Origin: Siderastrea radians
Lineage: Eukaryota; Cnidaria; Anthozoa; Scleractinia; Rhizangiidae
Direction of reading: 5' to 3'
Assembly (NCBI GenBank): GCA_964017195.1
Contig: OZ024894.1
Coordinates: 6,499,037-6,563,036 of the forward strand
DNA length: 64,000 bases
Below the pieces are notes generated by a model. That model ran no database searches. It was given only the letters and a program-made list of their open reading frames with translations, and was not told the DNA's origin. Position 1 is the stretch's first letter. Every line of letters starts with the position of its first letter. Made by a program: the position numbers and the translations under genes. Below are positions 11,901 through 20,808 of this stretch, one piece after another.

Positions 11901-14900
11901 TAGACAGCTGTTTCGTCCACATTGACATTTCTGGTATTTACACCTCCCTTTTCTAACTTGCTGCGTCTCGCACACCTCCCCCCCCCCGCTTGTTTTCATA
12001 TGTTGGATATATGTATAGTTAAGGACACTTCATTTTTTACCGTTACAATTTTAATTCCATCACTGATAAAGATCGAAGATTTTCGATCGAAAAGTCTAAT
12101 TTTAAACTCTTGTTTCCTACGTTTTTTAGCCGGTGTCAAGCCATTTTGCGCACTTTTAACCTTTAATATTTTTCTAACGTAGTCGAGTTGACTATTTATT
12201 CATCCCGTCAGTAGAGAACCAATCAGAGCGAGAACTTACTTATATCCAGGCATTGTCTATATATTGATGAACAGTATTATGATTTCACTTCAGGGTTATT
12301 TGCAACGTTGAAAATGACCCCAGATAACGCGGGGGAATGGGCACTAGTCTGCCGCACCAACGATCATTATTCAGCAGGCATGCTGGCGAAGTACACTGTT
12401 CGAGAGAATTGTGGGAAGGCTCCGCCCGTGACGCTGTCTGGGATTGTTCGTCGGTATTATATTGCAGCGATTGAGGGGGAGTGGGACTATGCTCCTACTG
12501 GCCAGGATGTATTAGGAGGAATGCCATTGGATAAGAGCGAGTCAGTATAACTTGTCTTATATCAGTATACTGTAATCTTCCTAAAAGAAGCCCCACCCCT
12601 ATTCCCCTCACTGAGGGGAAAGCTCTCCTAGTTTTTTTCAAATCTCTGGTTGTTGTCAATTCCGGAGTCTTTCCCAGAATAAACAAGTTCGGTGGTTAAG
12701 GGGAACTCAAATGTTTCTGTAAGTTTTTGGAAGGTTGTATTTCCTCTGCATTTTAATTGGTACGCTTAAGGATTTTATCCACAAAAGTTAGAATCACCTT
12801 GTTCGGCATAATAAACTGCACCACAGGAAAGTACTGCTCAATAGCTTTCACTTGAATTGTCACACTTCAGCATTTCATCCACAGAGGGAAAGGGATCAAA
12901 GCTCCATTACCAAATTGATTTCCTTATAATACGACCTGTTCTGATTCTGTTTCAGAGAGGCAAAAACGTTCACCACAACTGAAGACCAGCGAATTGGCTC
13001 AAAGTATAAGAAAGTTGTGTATCGTGAATACCATAGCGCCCAGTTTAAAGTACAGAGAAAAAGGACCGCAGCTGAAAAGCACCTGGGGGTACTGGGTCCG
13101 ATGTTACACGCTGAAGTTGGAGACACGATCGAGGTGGTGTTTAAAAACATGGCTTCCAAGAGATTTTCCATGCACCCTCACGGTCTTTATTACAGGTATT
13201 AGGCAAAGGCTAATATAAACATTACTCAAATATGGATGCCGTGGCTCTCATCGCAGGCATTGTTTGGATCAGTGTTAAAGTAAACCAAAAGCCAACTTTG
13301 ACCCTTTTTCATCCCGCGTCACGCATATGCGACGATAAATACCCCTAGCACGCTTTGAATCTCTATGTGCTCAAACTACAGTGCTCTATCTTCCCTCGTT
13401 ATAGAACGCCTGACGAATATTTTTCCTACAGCTTGAAAAGATATTATAGTTTTTTATTACTATTTATTTATTTATTTATTTCAATTTTTATTTCGCTCCA
13501 CGGTATAACATTTTCGTTTGAGATTTAGCGTCACGAGCAGCTAATCTTTGATCTGATCTTCGATAAAAGAGTATTTTTTTAAATGAAAGCGAGCATGAAT
13601 TTGGCTCGAAATTGCTTTTCTGGGGGTGATAGTTTTGTAGTTACTCCCCCCCTTCCTTCATCCTTCATTTTATCTCCACATTATTGTTATTATTTTTTAC
13701 TGTTGTTCTAGTAAAGGGAACGAGGGATCGAACTACAATGATGCTACAAGAGGCGCCAGTAAAGCTGATAATGCTGTGGAACCTGGTAAACTGTATAAAT
13801 ACACCTGGAAGGTCCCGGAACGCGCGGGGCCAGGGCCGAACGGTCCCTCGTGCGCCACATGGGCCTACTACTCAGATGTGAACCCAATAAAGGACACTAA
13901 TAGCGGACTCGTGGGACCCCTAATAATCTGTAAGAAGGTCAGTAAAATCAGGATAGCTTTAATTTACCAATTTAGTGTGATTCAGTTCCTGCTTTCCTGC
14001 TTTAGTCACTATATGCTAGGTATCCCGTGATGGACTAGCATCCCATCCAAGGAGGAGTAGTAATAATCTTAGCCACTTTAGGCTGGGTATTCTGTGATAG
14101 ACTAACATGTCATCTGGGGAGGAGTAGCAATACTCCTAGTCACTTTATGCTGGGTATCCTGTGATGGACTAGCGTCCCATCCAGGGGAATTAGAAATGAT
14201 TCTAGCCATTTTATGCTGGGTATCCTGTGATGGACTAGCGTCCCATCCAGGGGAAGTAGTAACGATTCTAGCCACTTTATGATGGGTATCCTGTGATGGA
14301 CTAGCATCCCCACCAGGGAGGAGTAGCAATATCTGCTAGTTATTTGTGCTGTGGAAACCGATAATTAGAGCCCGGACAGTATGGAAAACAAGACCTGTAT
14401 GCTGACTTCTCCTTTACTTCATCAGGATACGCTGACGGAAACAAACGCAAGAAAAGACGTAGATCGGGAGTACGCGCTCATGTTTACCGTCCTTGACGAA
14501 AACGAGAGCTGGTACATAGACGAGAACGTCGATAAGTACTGCAGAAAACCGGGAAAGAAAGATACGCTTAAGGATGACGAAGACTTCAAGGAAAGCAACA
14601 AAATGCATGGCATCAACGGATTCGTGTTCGGCAACTTGAGGGGTTTGGAGATGTTCCGGAAGGAGAGAGTGGACTGGTACCTAGTTGGTATGGGGAACGA
14701 GGTTGACATACACACGGTTCATTTTCACGGGCAAACGTTTCTTCATGTAAGAACCATTTCTGTTTCTATTTTAAGGCTCTAACAATACTTTTGTTATAAT
14801 ACACGCAGGGAAAGACAAAAGTATGAAATAAGTGTAGAGTAACACTCGCCTGTGGATGGTGAACTCTGGCTGCATGTTTTTGTTTACCTCGTTACATTCC

Positions 14901-16515
14901 GACTTGGCTACGTAATGCTTTAAAGTAGCTATGTCAATGATTTTTAGTATTGCTTTCAAGAGCTAGGAAGACACATTACTCAAGGGAAACCCAGATATAA
15001 TTATTCAATTTTGTTTCAAATTACTCTATGAGCTTTCTGAAACTATAGATAAGTGTAGTTTGCTTCGGATGTCCAGTATAAAGATGGATTGCAACGTTCA
15101 GGTTCTTTCCTGTCGCTAAGAACGCGTACCAAGTGTCATGTAAAAAATGTGCACGTTCGATTAATTAACGTTGTTCCCTTCTCCTCTTTTCGAATCCTCA
15201 ATCCTGGTGTAATCACAGGTGGCCCAAACTCACGACCTGATAGCATGAACGTGACTCTTACTTGTATGTGGTATTCTTGATTTATATGTATGGGAAGTTC
15301 ATTTAGGTTCTAAAGTACTAAGGTTTATCCATTAATGTTGAAATAAATTTCACTTACCTCAACAAGGGGTTGTCTTAATGTCTTCTAAGTAATTTGGGCT
15401 CAATTTGTGGCCATTTTTAAACGCGTCGTTTTGGTTTGGTGCTCTTATGTGGGAAAACAACACCACAAACAACGACAATCTGAATGTACGTAATGTTTAC
15501 AAGAGAGGATGAAGGGAGAGAGCGAATTCCTCATACATGGGCCTCTTCCGATGAAAACTATTTGAAATCTATTTTTGTTTTTGTGTCATACTGCGTGGTT
15601 ATTTTAAGGACGACACCTCATTGGTGAGTTAGAATGACGTCATGTAATTTTAGATTGTTAACATGGGAACAACAGATAAAAATAACCTTCGCAGCGTGGG
15701 TGCGAACTAATAATAAATTTCAAATAATCGTCATGGGGCATGGGGATTCACTCTCTTACTCCATCCTCTCTTGATGTTTATGAAATGGAATCCACAGTCT
15801 GACGGTTCTCAACTATTCTTCACAGAAACATGTTGCTTATCACCGAGAAGACGTGTACGACCTCTTCCCAGGAGTCTTCGCAACCGTGGAGATGATTCCG
15901 GACAGTGTGGGAGACTGGTTGCTTCACTGTCACGTGAATGATCACATGATCGGCGGCATGGAGACAGTTTACTCTGTTTATGGTACGTTTTTCTCATGAA
16001 AAAAGCTAATTGTCCCCGCAGGGGTTTTGGCAAAATCCTGAGGAGGCGTCCTTATAGTCCGCGCGTATATAAAGGAATCGGTGGGTAATGATGACGTTTC
16101 GTCACTAAACGCCCGAACGGAATAAATGGGTAATGATGGCGTAGCATCAGTAAACATATGGTAATGTGACGGTGTCAGTAAATCAAAAATCTCTATCTAG
16201 GGGGTGCACGGTATTCATAGAAAACTCGCGCGCGTGGGTTGTCTGCGTGGGCTTCCTTACCGCACATGTTTTCAGTATATAAATCCCGACGAGCAGCTGT
16301 TTTGAAGGCGAGAGAGAAACTGTAGTTTTTATTTCCGTTTACCTTATTTTATTCCCGTAGAAAGCCAACGTAAATTGTCAAGCCACGAGAAGGAAAAGTT
16401 CGAGTTCGACCTAAGAAATTTTGGATCATTTGTCAGACACGCATCATACAGAAATCATTTGGAAACGAGTTGTCGACACAAATCACTTTGGGGGAGTGAA
16501 AGCCTTGGTCCATAA
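2762..16515 (+). CDS. Multicopper ferroxidase, ceruloplasmin/hephaestin family (14 exons)
   Basis: Exons: 2762-2922, 5602-6035, 6482-6793, 7504-7825, 8369-8555, 9101-9338, 9860-10030, 11225-11434, 12294-12540, 12956-13195, 13712-13937, 14426-14746, 15826-15982 and probably 16361-16515. All phases join and give about 1,126 residues, the usual size for a six-cupredoxin ceruloplasmin/hephaestin. A signal peptide (about residues 1-21) precedes the RKYYIAA repeat start, which recurs in exons 4 and 9, so three cupredoxin pairs are visible. Type 1 copper sites with Cys-His-Met occur in the even domains: [34 protein letters not shown]. The trinuclear cluster ligands are MHPHG and HSH in domain 1, and HTVHFHG and HCH in domain 6. 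The iron-site pattern ESNKMH and the Asp in HVNDH are also kept, so an active Fe(II) oxidase using O2 is expected. No transmembrane segment was found, so it is probably secreted. The last exon is the least certain. Confidence 0.93.
4680..4808 (-). repeat. tRNA-Glu-derived SINE or degenerate tRNA-like sequence
   Basis: On the minus strand 4808-4738 folds as a decayed tRNA. Box A is TGGCCTAGTGG, the anticodon loop ATCTCAC reads CTC (Glu), and box B is GGTTCGACAC. The acceptor stem has 4 of 7 pairs, so it is not a working tRNA. A T-rich tract (plus-strand A-rich, 4694-4732) follows its 3' end and could end pol III transcription. Confidence 0.6.
5288..5342. repeat. GGAC/GTAC simple repeat
   Basis: Imperfect alternation of CGGACGGA and TGTACGGA units, followed by CACGTGAC. 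It produces a spurious Thr-Asp-Gly-Arg open frame. Confidence 0.7.
5602..6035 (+). CDS. Ferroxidase exon 2: bulk of cupredoxin 1
   Basis: Acceptor ATGTAG, donor GTAAG. Holds [18 protein letters not shown] and [10 protein letters not shown], which supply half of the trinuclear copper ligands. In the other two domain pairs the matching region is split by an intron; here it is one exon. Confidence 0.93.
6482..6793 (+). CDS. Ferroxidase exon 3: cupredoxin 2, first half
   Basis: Acceptor TTTGCAG, donor GTAAGT, phase 1 at both ends. Contains [24 protein letters not shown] and the Cu-ligand His in EVDAHT. It continues into exon 4 with AYFHGQTF. Confidence 0.92.
7504..7825 (+). CDS. Ferroxidase exon 4: end of cupredoxin 2, start of cupredoxin 3
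   Basis: Starts after TTGTAAAG with AYFHGQTF. Supplies the complete type 1 copper motif [11 protein letters not shown]. The linker and the second [17 protein letters not shown] repeat start follow. Ends in phase 2, like exons 1 and 9, which marks the domain-pair boundary. Confidence 0.92.
8369..8555 (+). CDS. Ferroxidase exon 5: cupredoxin 3, first part
   Basis: Acceptor CTTCATAG, donor GTAAGG after FKNN. Contains [18 protein letters not shown], the standard beta-strand block that precedes the HPHG-equivalent loop. Confidence 0.9.
9101..9338 (+). CDS. Ferroxidase exon 6: cupredoxin 3, second part
   Basis: Acceptor TTCTGGACAG, donor GTGAGC. Contains [11 protein letters not shown] and [12 protein letters not shown]. 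These are the copies of HPHG and YHSH with copper ligands lost, as is normal for the non-catalytic odd domains. Confidence 0.92.
9860..10030 (+). CDS. Ferroxidase exon 7: start of cupredoxin 4
   Basis: Acceptor TTTAAAG, donor GTACGA, phase 1 at both ends. Begins [13 protein letters not shown] and has [17 protein letters not shown], matching exons 3 and 12. Confidence 0.9.
10366..11070. repeat. Tandem minisatellite, unit about 105 bp
   Basis: At least six units in ferroxidase intron 7. Each contains AATAAACAGCACCACAGG, AAAGTACTG, a TTTCATTTGAATGG block and ATTTCATCCACAGACTC. Inner units are nearly identical and outer ones degenerate. A lone unit recurs in intron 9 at about 12766-12885, so the sequence has moved between introns of the same gene. 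Confidence 0.85.
11225..11434 (+). CDS. Ferroxidase exon 8: cupredoxin 4, middle
   Basis: Acceptor ATTTCAG, donor GTACGG. Contains [19 protein letters not shown] and the type 1 ligand His in [11 protein letters not shown]. Ends at YLLPG, phase 1. Confidence 0.92.
11435..12293 (+). other. Ferroxidase intron 8
   Basis: 859 bp with no supported coding sequence. A stretch around 11690-11990 with GC-rich words and a C-run looks like old dispersed repeat, not assigned to a family. Confidence 0.5.
12294..12540 (+). CDS. Ferroxidase exon 9: end of cupredoxin 4, start of cupredoxin 5
   Basis: Acceptor ACTTCAG. Carries the second complete type 1 site, [11 protein letters not shown], then the third repeat start [16 protein letters not shown]. 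The donor is GTCAGT at 12541: it alone joins exon 10 in an open frame, whereas a GTATAA donor five bases later would create a stop. Confidence 0.88.
12541..13711 (+). other. Ferroxidase introns 9 and 10
   Basis: Intron 9 (12541-12955) contains a single unit of the intron-7 minisatellite at about 12766-12885. Intron 10 (13196-13711) has a short TTTA tract at about 13460-13485 and nothing else recognisable. Confidence 0.6.
12956..13195 (+). CDS. Ferroxidase exon 10: cupredoxin 5, first part
   Basis: Acceptor TGTTTCAG, donor GTATTA. Contains [20 protein letters not shown] and [10 protein letters not shown]. The HPHG is intact here although this domain is not expected to bind copper. Confidence 0.9.
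13712..13937 (+). CDS. Ferroxidase exon 11: cupredoxin 5, second part
   Basis: Acceptor GTTCTAG, donor GTCAGT. Contains [25 protein letters not shown] and [12 protein letters not shown], equivalent to the second half of exon 2 and to exon 6. Confidence 0.9.
14013..14335. repeat. Tandem minisatellite, unit about 66 bp
   Basis: About five units in ferroxidase intron 11, each containing GGGTATCCTGTGATGGACTAG, followed by a CATCC word and an AGTAG word. The two middle units are nearly identical. Confidence 0.85.
14426..14746 (+). CDS. Ferroxidase exon 12: cupredoxin 6, iron site and HTVHFHG
   Basis: Acceptor TCATCAG, donor GTAAGA, phase 0. Contains [11 protein letters not shown], whose Glu and His match the iron-binding pair of ceruloplasmin domain 6, and [12 protein letters not shown], which gives type 1 and trinuclear ligands. 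Confidence 0.93.
14747..15825 (+). other. Ferroxidase intron 12 with a degenerate inverted repeat
   Basis: An imperfect inverted pair at about 15497-15535 and 15735-15776 shares CAAGAGAGGATG and AGAGAG words, enclosing about 280 bp. It resembles an old MITE, without a clear target duplication. The rest is AT-rich intron. Confidence 0.5.
15826..15982 (+). CDS. Ferroxidase exon 13: cupredoxin 6, HCH copper site
   Basis: Acceptor CTTCACAG, donor GTACGT. Contains [16 protein letters not shown]: the Cys and flanking His residues bridge type 1 and trinuclear copper, and the Asp before the second His fits the ferroxidase site. Confidence 0.93.
16361..16515 (+). CDS. Ferroxidase putative terminal exon 14
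   Basis: A pyrimidine-rich acceptor (TATTCCCGTAG) at the correct phase opens a 50-codon frame ending TAA at 16513-16515. The tail is hydrophilic and basic, with no membrane segment. The family shows little conservation here, so the call rests on splice phase and on an AATAAA at 17048 downstream. Confidence 0.45.
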
Positions 16516-17129
16516 AAAAGCAAGCCTTGCTTAGCGAACGAGTGAATCTCAACACCAGTAAACCCTACAGACATCAGTTTAATAGGTTTTTAACTCGCAA
16601 GAAATATGGCGCTACAAGATTGCATTGGTCGCGTGCGCGTGAAAACACAACAACGCGAGCACTTGCCTTCAGAAAAAGCTCATGGAAACAGTGGTCGAGC
16701 TTTTTAGTTGCAAGTCGAGCTGCGATCTCATTATTTATAACTTTTCAGACATTGCAAGATAGTTTGGGTGACTAGGAAATTTATGCACATTAACAAAAAT
16801 GTCCGCTTTTGCGATTTTACTTGATTGGTTTCGAATTCAATTCATGTAGTTGATTGTCTCTGTGGAAAATCTCGCTTGTAATGTAAGAAATGTGTCCGAG
16901 AATGCGCATTTTGTGTCAAAAGTCACGTTCGTGGTACTTTGTTTACACGGCGTATATGGAAATTATTTCCATGTCGCTGGAAGTTGCTTTCCCGCATTTT
17001 AGTACAATTTTATTTCCCCTTAAACTTTCCACTGCAATGTTTGTTCTAATAAAGAACTTAGATTATCGAAGAAGAAAATTTTTATGTAATTCAGCAATAT
17101 AGGACGAACAAATAGTTTGCCAGGCATTA
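16516..17129 (+). other. Probable 3' UTR and downstream flank of the ferroxidase
   Basis: No coding sequence is supported. AATAAA at 17048-17053 is a reasonable polyadenylation signal, placing the transcript end near 17070, just before the nested transposon block. Confidence 0.4.
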
Positions 17130-17658
17130 CTGTTAATCAGGGCGGGAAAAGGTTGGGCGATGAAACGAGCAGTCCGCTGTTCAAGCAATGTGTGATGCGG
17201 AGAAGGACTGGAACGAGCGCTCTTTCCGCGCCTCCGGTGCGTTTGGTGGCCGGCAAAATTTACCTGTCAGCAAACCGGAAATCTCATTTTCTTTCTTTAT
17301 TTTTCAGCCAGCCGTGCACTATGATTAAAACGTTTCTTCACAGTCCTGGCTCACAGCTCAAAATGCTTATGTCTGCGTGCATATTAGCCAATCTTCTCAA
17401 CAGCAAGTTGGCTAAAAATGAGCTCAATTTGAGGGTGTTGAATGCTTGCTCTTGCCGCAATACATGACATGGTTTTCTTTTATCGTCTCTTTTACAAAAG
17501 CTCCAAAATACTCCACCCTAATTCTTACAAGTAGTACTGTAGGCTGCTTGAGGGTGATTTACCTCGCTTTCATGTTCCAAAAAACCTCGCTTTCATGTTG
17601 GGTCTCGATGTGAGGTCGAGGCATAGAGGAAATACGTCACGAGATCTTAGGTTTATTA

Positions 17659-17940
17659 GAGCAGTTTTCAATTGAGTGTCGAATGTAAATCGCGTTTTGC
17701 TTTGGTTTTGCTTTACTTCACTCTGTGATTGGTTAAAAAATCTCGCGCCACTTTCTCGACCAATCAGAAGTGAAACTCAAACCAATCCCGACTCGCTCGC
17801 ACGCGTTTTCCCGCGCTTGGCGCCGGTTACATGTATTTGCTTCGAGTTCTGATTGGTTCATTGGGTAATTTGTGTTTGTTGTGATTGGCTGGGGTAATTA
17901 CTTTGGTTTTGGTTTTACGACACTCATTTGAAAAGCGCTC
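17659..17940. mobile_element. TA-flanked MITE (282 bp) in the left Polinton repeat
   Basis: Ends GAGCAGTTTTCAATTGAGTG and its inverted partner near 17918-17940, flanked by TA on both sides. The right Polinton repeat shows the empty site with one TA. A TA duplication fits a Tc1/mariner-type MITE. The interior has CCAATCA-type words. Confidence 0.85.
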
Positions 17941-17995
17941 TATTAATTATGATTGCATTGGTTTGTTTGTCGGTAACGGCGTAATTTTGGTTCAT

Positions 17996-19028
17996 CACGG
18001 TGGGGCCAAACCACCCCCCAAATGGGTCATGAAATGTCCCGTTTTTTGGTTAATTTTTAATAATTTTGTTACTTTTCATCATTTCTTTACCAAACTTGGT
18101 AATTTGATATGGGTCTTTGTGCCAAACAATTTGACATGAATGGTGATGCCAAATGTCAAATTATGACGTCATAATTGGTGACGTCATATTATTCTCTAAA
18201 ATAAAATTTTAGAATTTCTAAATTTTTTCTGGTGTTTTAGAAAGAACACGTCAAGAGGAGTTGAATGCTGAAAACCGTTTGTCGATGTGATAAATAATGG
18301 ATGAGATATGGCATTTTAGATTTTGAAAATTTCACAGTCTCAAAATAGGGTCCCCCCCTTGTGTAATACGTTTGAATTTAAGTGTTGTTTTGTTGCGTCA
18401 ACGACACCATTTAAGTTGCAGATAAGATGTCTTAAATGACGGAAGCTAAATGAAAAAGAAAAACTCGGAAAATTTTTTTCCTGCCAGAGCTAGAGCCCCC
18501 AAACCAGTTTTGTGACGTAATTAAGTGTCACGTGATCAATTATGCTCTTGCTAATATTATCGTTTTCAAGCCGAAAACTTAAAATATAAAATGATACGAT
18601 TTTTTGGAACAACAAGAAGTCCATTTTACCAGATTATTACCTTGCATGGAAAAAAACTGTACAAAATAGATCAACAGGGTTGTTTTTAGAAGAAAAGTAT
18701 GGTTCCGGGGGGGACACTTTAAATGTCTTTAAATTGCCATAACTTAAGATACGTTTGTCTTAGCGAGGTACGGTTTTCAGCATTTTACTCCCCTTGCCAA
18801 GTTCTTTCAGATGACATAACTTTTTATTTCAAATTTGAAATTTTCAGTTAACTCGTTTTGTGACGTCAGCCATTATGACGTCACAATTTGGTTTTTTAAG
18901 TCATTCTCATACTTAAAATAAATTGGGCGACAACCCAAGGTTTTTTGCCAAGTTTGGAAAAGAAATATGAAAAAGAAGCAAAATTAGTCTAAATGACCCA
19001 TTTGGGGGGGTGGTTTGGCCCCGCCGTG
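17996..19028. mobile_element. 1,033-bp element with 35-bp inverted termini, AT duplication
   Basis: Starts CACGGTGGGGCCAAACCACC and ends with the inverted copy, with further TIR sequence reaching AAATGGGTCAT. The right Polinton repeat gives the uninterrupted site, showing that only AT was duplicated. The interior is AT-rich with repeated TGACGTCA-like words and no coding frame of note. Superfamily not assigned. Confidence 0.8.
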
Positions 19029-19529
19029 ATGTCTGAAGCGTGTAAGGGTGAAATTATGAAGCCACGTCGAAGACCTTTGCGATGTTTGGATTCTTTTCAG
19101 AATATTTTTGGACGAGAAGCATTGCGTTTAATAACAAGACCCGACAGATCACATTTGGCTCGATTGGCCGAGAGGATCAGAGAAAGAAGAGAAGAAACGT
19201 GGCGTGTGTTGAATAGAGATCGCGTGGCGGCTTTTATTGAATTGGTGACCCTTGTCTGGGTCGATGAAGAAAATTGCATCCGTCACGCTTCAGAGAGAGG
19301 AACTGCGGATGAATCCCTCACGTGGACATTACTGCATCGTGTGTTGCCGTTTGCTTTACGACATTGTAATGATTTTTCAACATTGGCAAAGTGGGCAAGA
19401 CCGATGTTTATGAAAGACTTTGGAAAAATGAGAACGTGTTTGGACGTTAAATTTCCAGACTTGCGTGAAACATCGAGACATTGGCATAAGGTTTGCACAA
19501 TGAGTGTCATAGCAACAAGTATTGAATGA
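19029..19529 (+). CDS. Polinton TIR gene, left copy; unknown function
   Basis: A 166-residue basic, helix-rich protein starting MSEACKGEIMKPRRRP. It is nearly identical to the right copy (27117-27620, minus) up to residue ~155, then the C-terminus diverges where the inverted repeat ends. The insertion at 17996-19028 sits exactly before it: the duplicated AT followed by G rebuilds the ATG, so the frame survived but the promoter was displaced. No database family was recognised. The stretch RDRVAAFIELVTLVW superficially resembles a Bcl-2 BH1 region, which is only a speculation. Confidence 0.6.
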   Translation: MSEACKGEIMKPRRRPLRCLDSFQNIFGREALRLITRPDRSHLARLAERIRERREETWRVLNRDRVAAFIELVTLVWVDEENCIRHASERGTADESLTWTLLHRVLPFALRHCNDFSTLAKWARPMFMKDFGKMRTCLDVKFPDLRETSRHWHKVCTMSVIATSIE

Positions 19530-19626
19530 CAGGGTACCCCCCTCCCCCCACGTGAAAGTATCGTGACAGTGAATTGTTGATTTGTAGTGTCATTTGATTC
19601 GTGTCTGAAGCGAGTGAAGTTCAACA

Positions 19627-20013
19627 ATGAAGACAAAGCGAAGACCTTTACAATGTTTGGCTTCTTTTGAGAATATTTTTGGTAGAGAAGGGCTTGCTTT
19701 GATTACAAGACGAGAGAGAACTCCTCTGTACAGATTGATTGAAAGAATAAGAGAAAATCAAATGGAAACATGGAGACCATTGAATGCGGATCGCGTGGCG
19801 GCTTTTATTGACTTGGTGACCCTTGTCTGGTTGGAAGAGGAGAATGGCATCCGTCACGCTTCCGATCGTGGAGTAGCCGACGAATCCCTTTCTAGAACTT
19901 TGTTTGGTCGCGTGCTCCCGTTTTGCTGCCGTCATTGTAATGACTTTTCGTCAACAGCAACGTGGGCAAGACCCATGGACAATGAGGACTTTGATGTTGG
20001 GGTCTCAATTTGA
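19627..20013 (+). CDS. Diverged paralog of the Polinton TIR gene
   Basis: 128 residues starting MKTKRRPLQCLASFENIFG. About two thirds of positions match the neighbouring TIR gene, including DRVAAFI and the ESL...R.LPF..RHCNDF block. It is shorter and loses similarity after the ARPM motif. Its 3' end runs into a sequence resembling the Polinton terminus. It may be a fragment captured from a second, related element. Confidence 0.55.
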   Translation: MKTKRRPLQCLASFENIFGREGLALITRRERTPLYRLIERIRENQMETWRPLNADRVAAFIDLVTLVWLEEENGIRHASDRGVADESLSRTLFGRVLPFCCRHCNDFSSTATWARPMDNEDFDVGVSI

Positions 20014-20050
20014 AGTTGAGGTAATAGGAAAGGAAATACGTCACGATGTT
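19987..20050 (+). repeat. Internal diverged copy of Polinton terminal sequence
   Basis: Shares the order GTTGGG-TCTC, GAGGT, AGGAAATACGTCACGA with the terminal repeat at about 17597-17650. This suggests remains of a second Polinton end fused into this element. Confidence 0.55.
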
Positions 20051-20366
20051 AGTCATAGCAACAATTATTGACATTTGCCCTAAGCAAATGAACAGTTTGG
20101 GTAAGGTAAACAAACCCAAAGTGTTCACATACATAGGGTAATGCCCTGTTTATTGAAAATATAAAAAATACTAATACTAATTACAAATAGAAAACATACA
20201 ACTATTCCTTATATCGTGTAAAGTTAATGTTTATGAAGCAGCCTGTTAAAGTTAATGTTTATGAAGCAGCTTGATATCCATAAGGATAAGTTTCAAATAA
20301 ACACTGGTTATTTTTTCAACAACAAACTCTCTCTCTCTCTGTTTTGCCACGTTGTATTGGTGCGTT
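20051..20366. other. AT-rich spacer of the Polinton remnant
   Basis: No coding sequence. Contains a short GTTAATGTTTATGAAGCAGC duplication (20224-20272) and a TCTC microsatellite at 20328-20341. A similar AACACTGGTTATTTTTTCAA block recurs at 21125-21165 and, inverted, at 25755-25795. Confidence 0.6.
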
Positions 20367-20808
20367 TCAAACTGTCAAGGGATCAACAACTCTTTTGTTG
20401 AACACTAGTTTGTAACACTTGTATTCCGGATAAGTGTAAATGTTATAGTTTTTGGCGTCACGCACAATTTGATGTGTTTTGATGACTTGAGTTTCTCTTG
20501 GTTTGTCTTGTGGTTGTTGAATTTCATCCAATACATTTTGGCGCATAACATCAAAGTTCAATTGTGTTTTTCCTTCGCTGTTTAGCCTGAAACCTCGGAC
20601 TTTGCATTCGATTTTTCCATTCTTTGTTTTGTAGCCATAATTTTTCGGACCCGCTGCCACGAATTCCACAATGTAATCACCGTCGTCTAATTCGTTGGTG
20701 AACTCACCCAGGTAATCGCCGAGAACGGGTTGAGGTTGCTGGGGATCGTCGGTGTCTTCTAAGAAAACGACGGAATCCGTGTCGAAGTACAACACGCGTT
20801 TTCCAAGG
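20367..20808 (-). pseudogene. Family B DNA polymerase, C-terminal fragment
   Basis: Starts within the polymerase motif C (YFDTDSV, residues ~3-9 of the open frame), followed by about 135 residues with GDYLGEFTNEL and NYGYKTKNGK, typical of protein-primed polB of Polintons, then a stop at 20367. Exonuclease, thumb and remaining palm motifs are absent: the frame breaks upstream near 20808, about 90 bp before the palindrome begins. The 5' part has been deleted or replaced, so the gene is dead. In a full Polinton this enzyme copies the element from a protein primer. Confidence 0.85.

Larger units (their letters stand above)
17530..19490 (+). repeat. Left terminal inverted repeat of the Polinton, with two insertions
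   Basis: Matches the reverse complement of 27115-27800 once the insertions 17659-17940 and 17996-19028 are removed, giving a repeat of about 650 bp. It includes the start and most of the TIR gene. Similarity stops near 19490, just before the stop codon of that gene. Confidence 0.85.

Noticed and set aside
12541..12550. GTATAA donor for ferroxidase exon 9
   Set aside because: It would join exon 10 out of frame and create a stop; the GTCAGT donor five bases earlier keeps the frame.
17117..17467. 116-codon frame matching one at 37334-37795
   Set aside because: The shared sequence is the hAT-like element, first suspected to be part of the Ngaro element. Its inverted termini and 8-bp duplication show it is a separate non-coding transposon.
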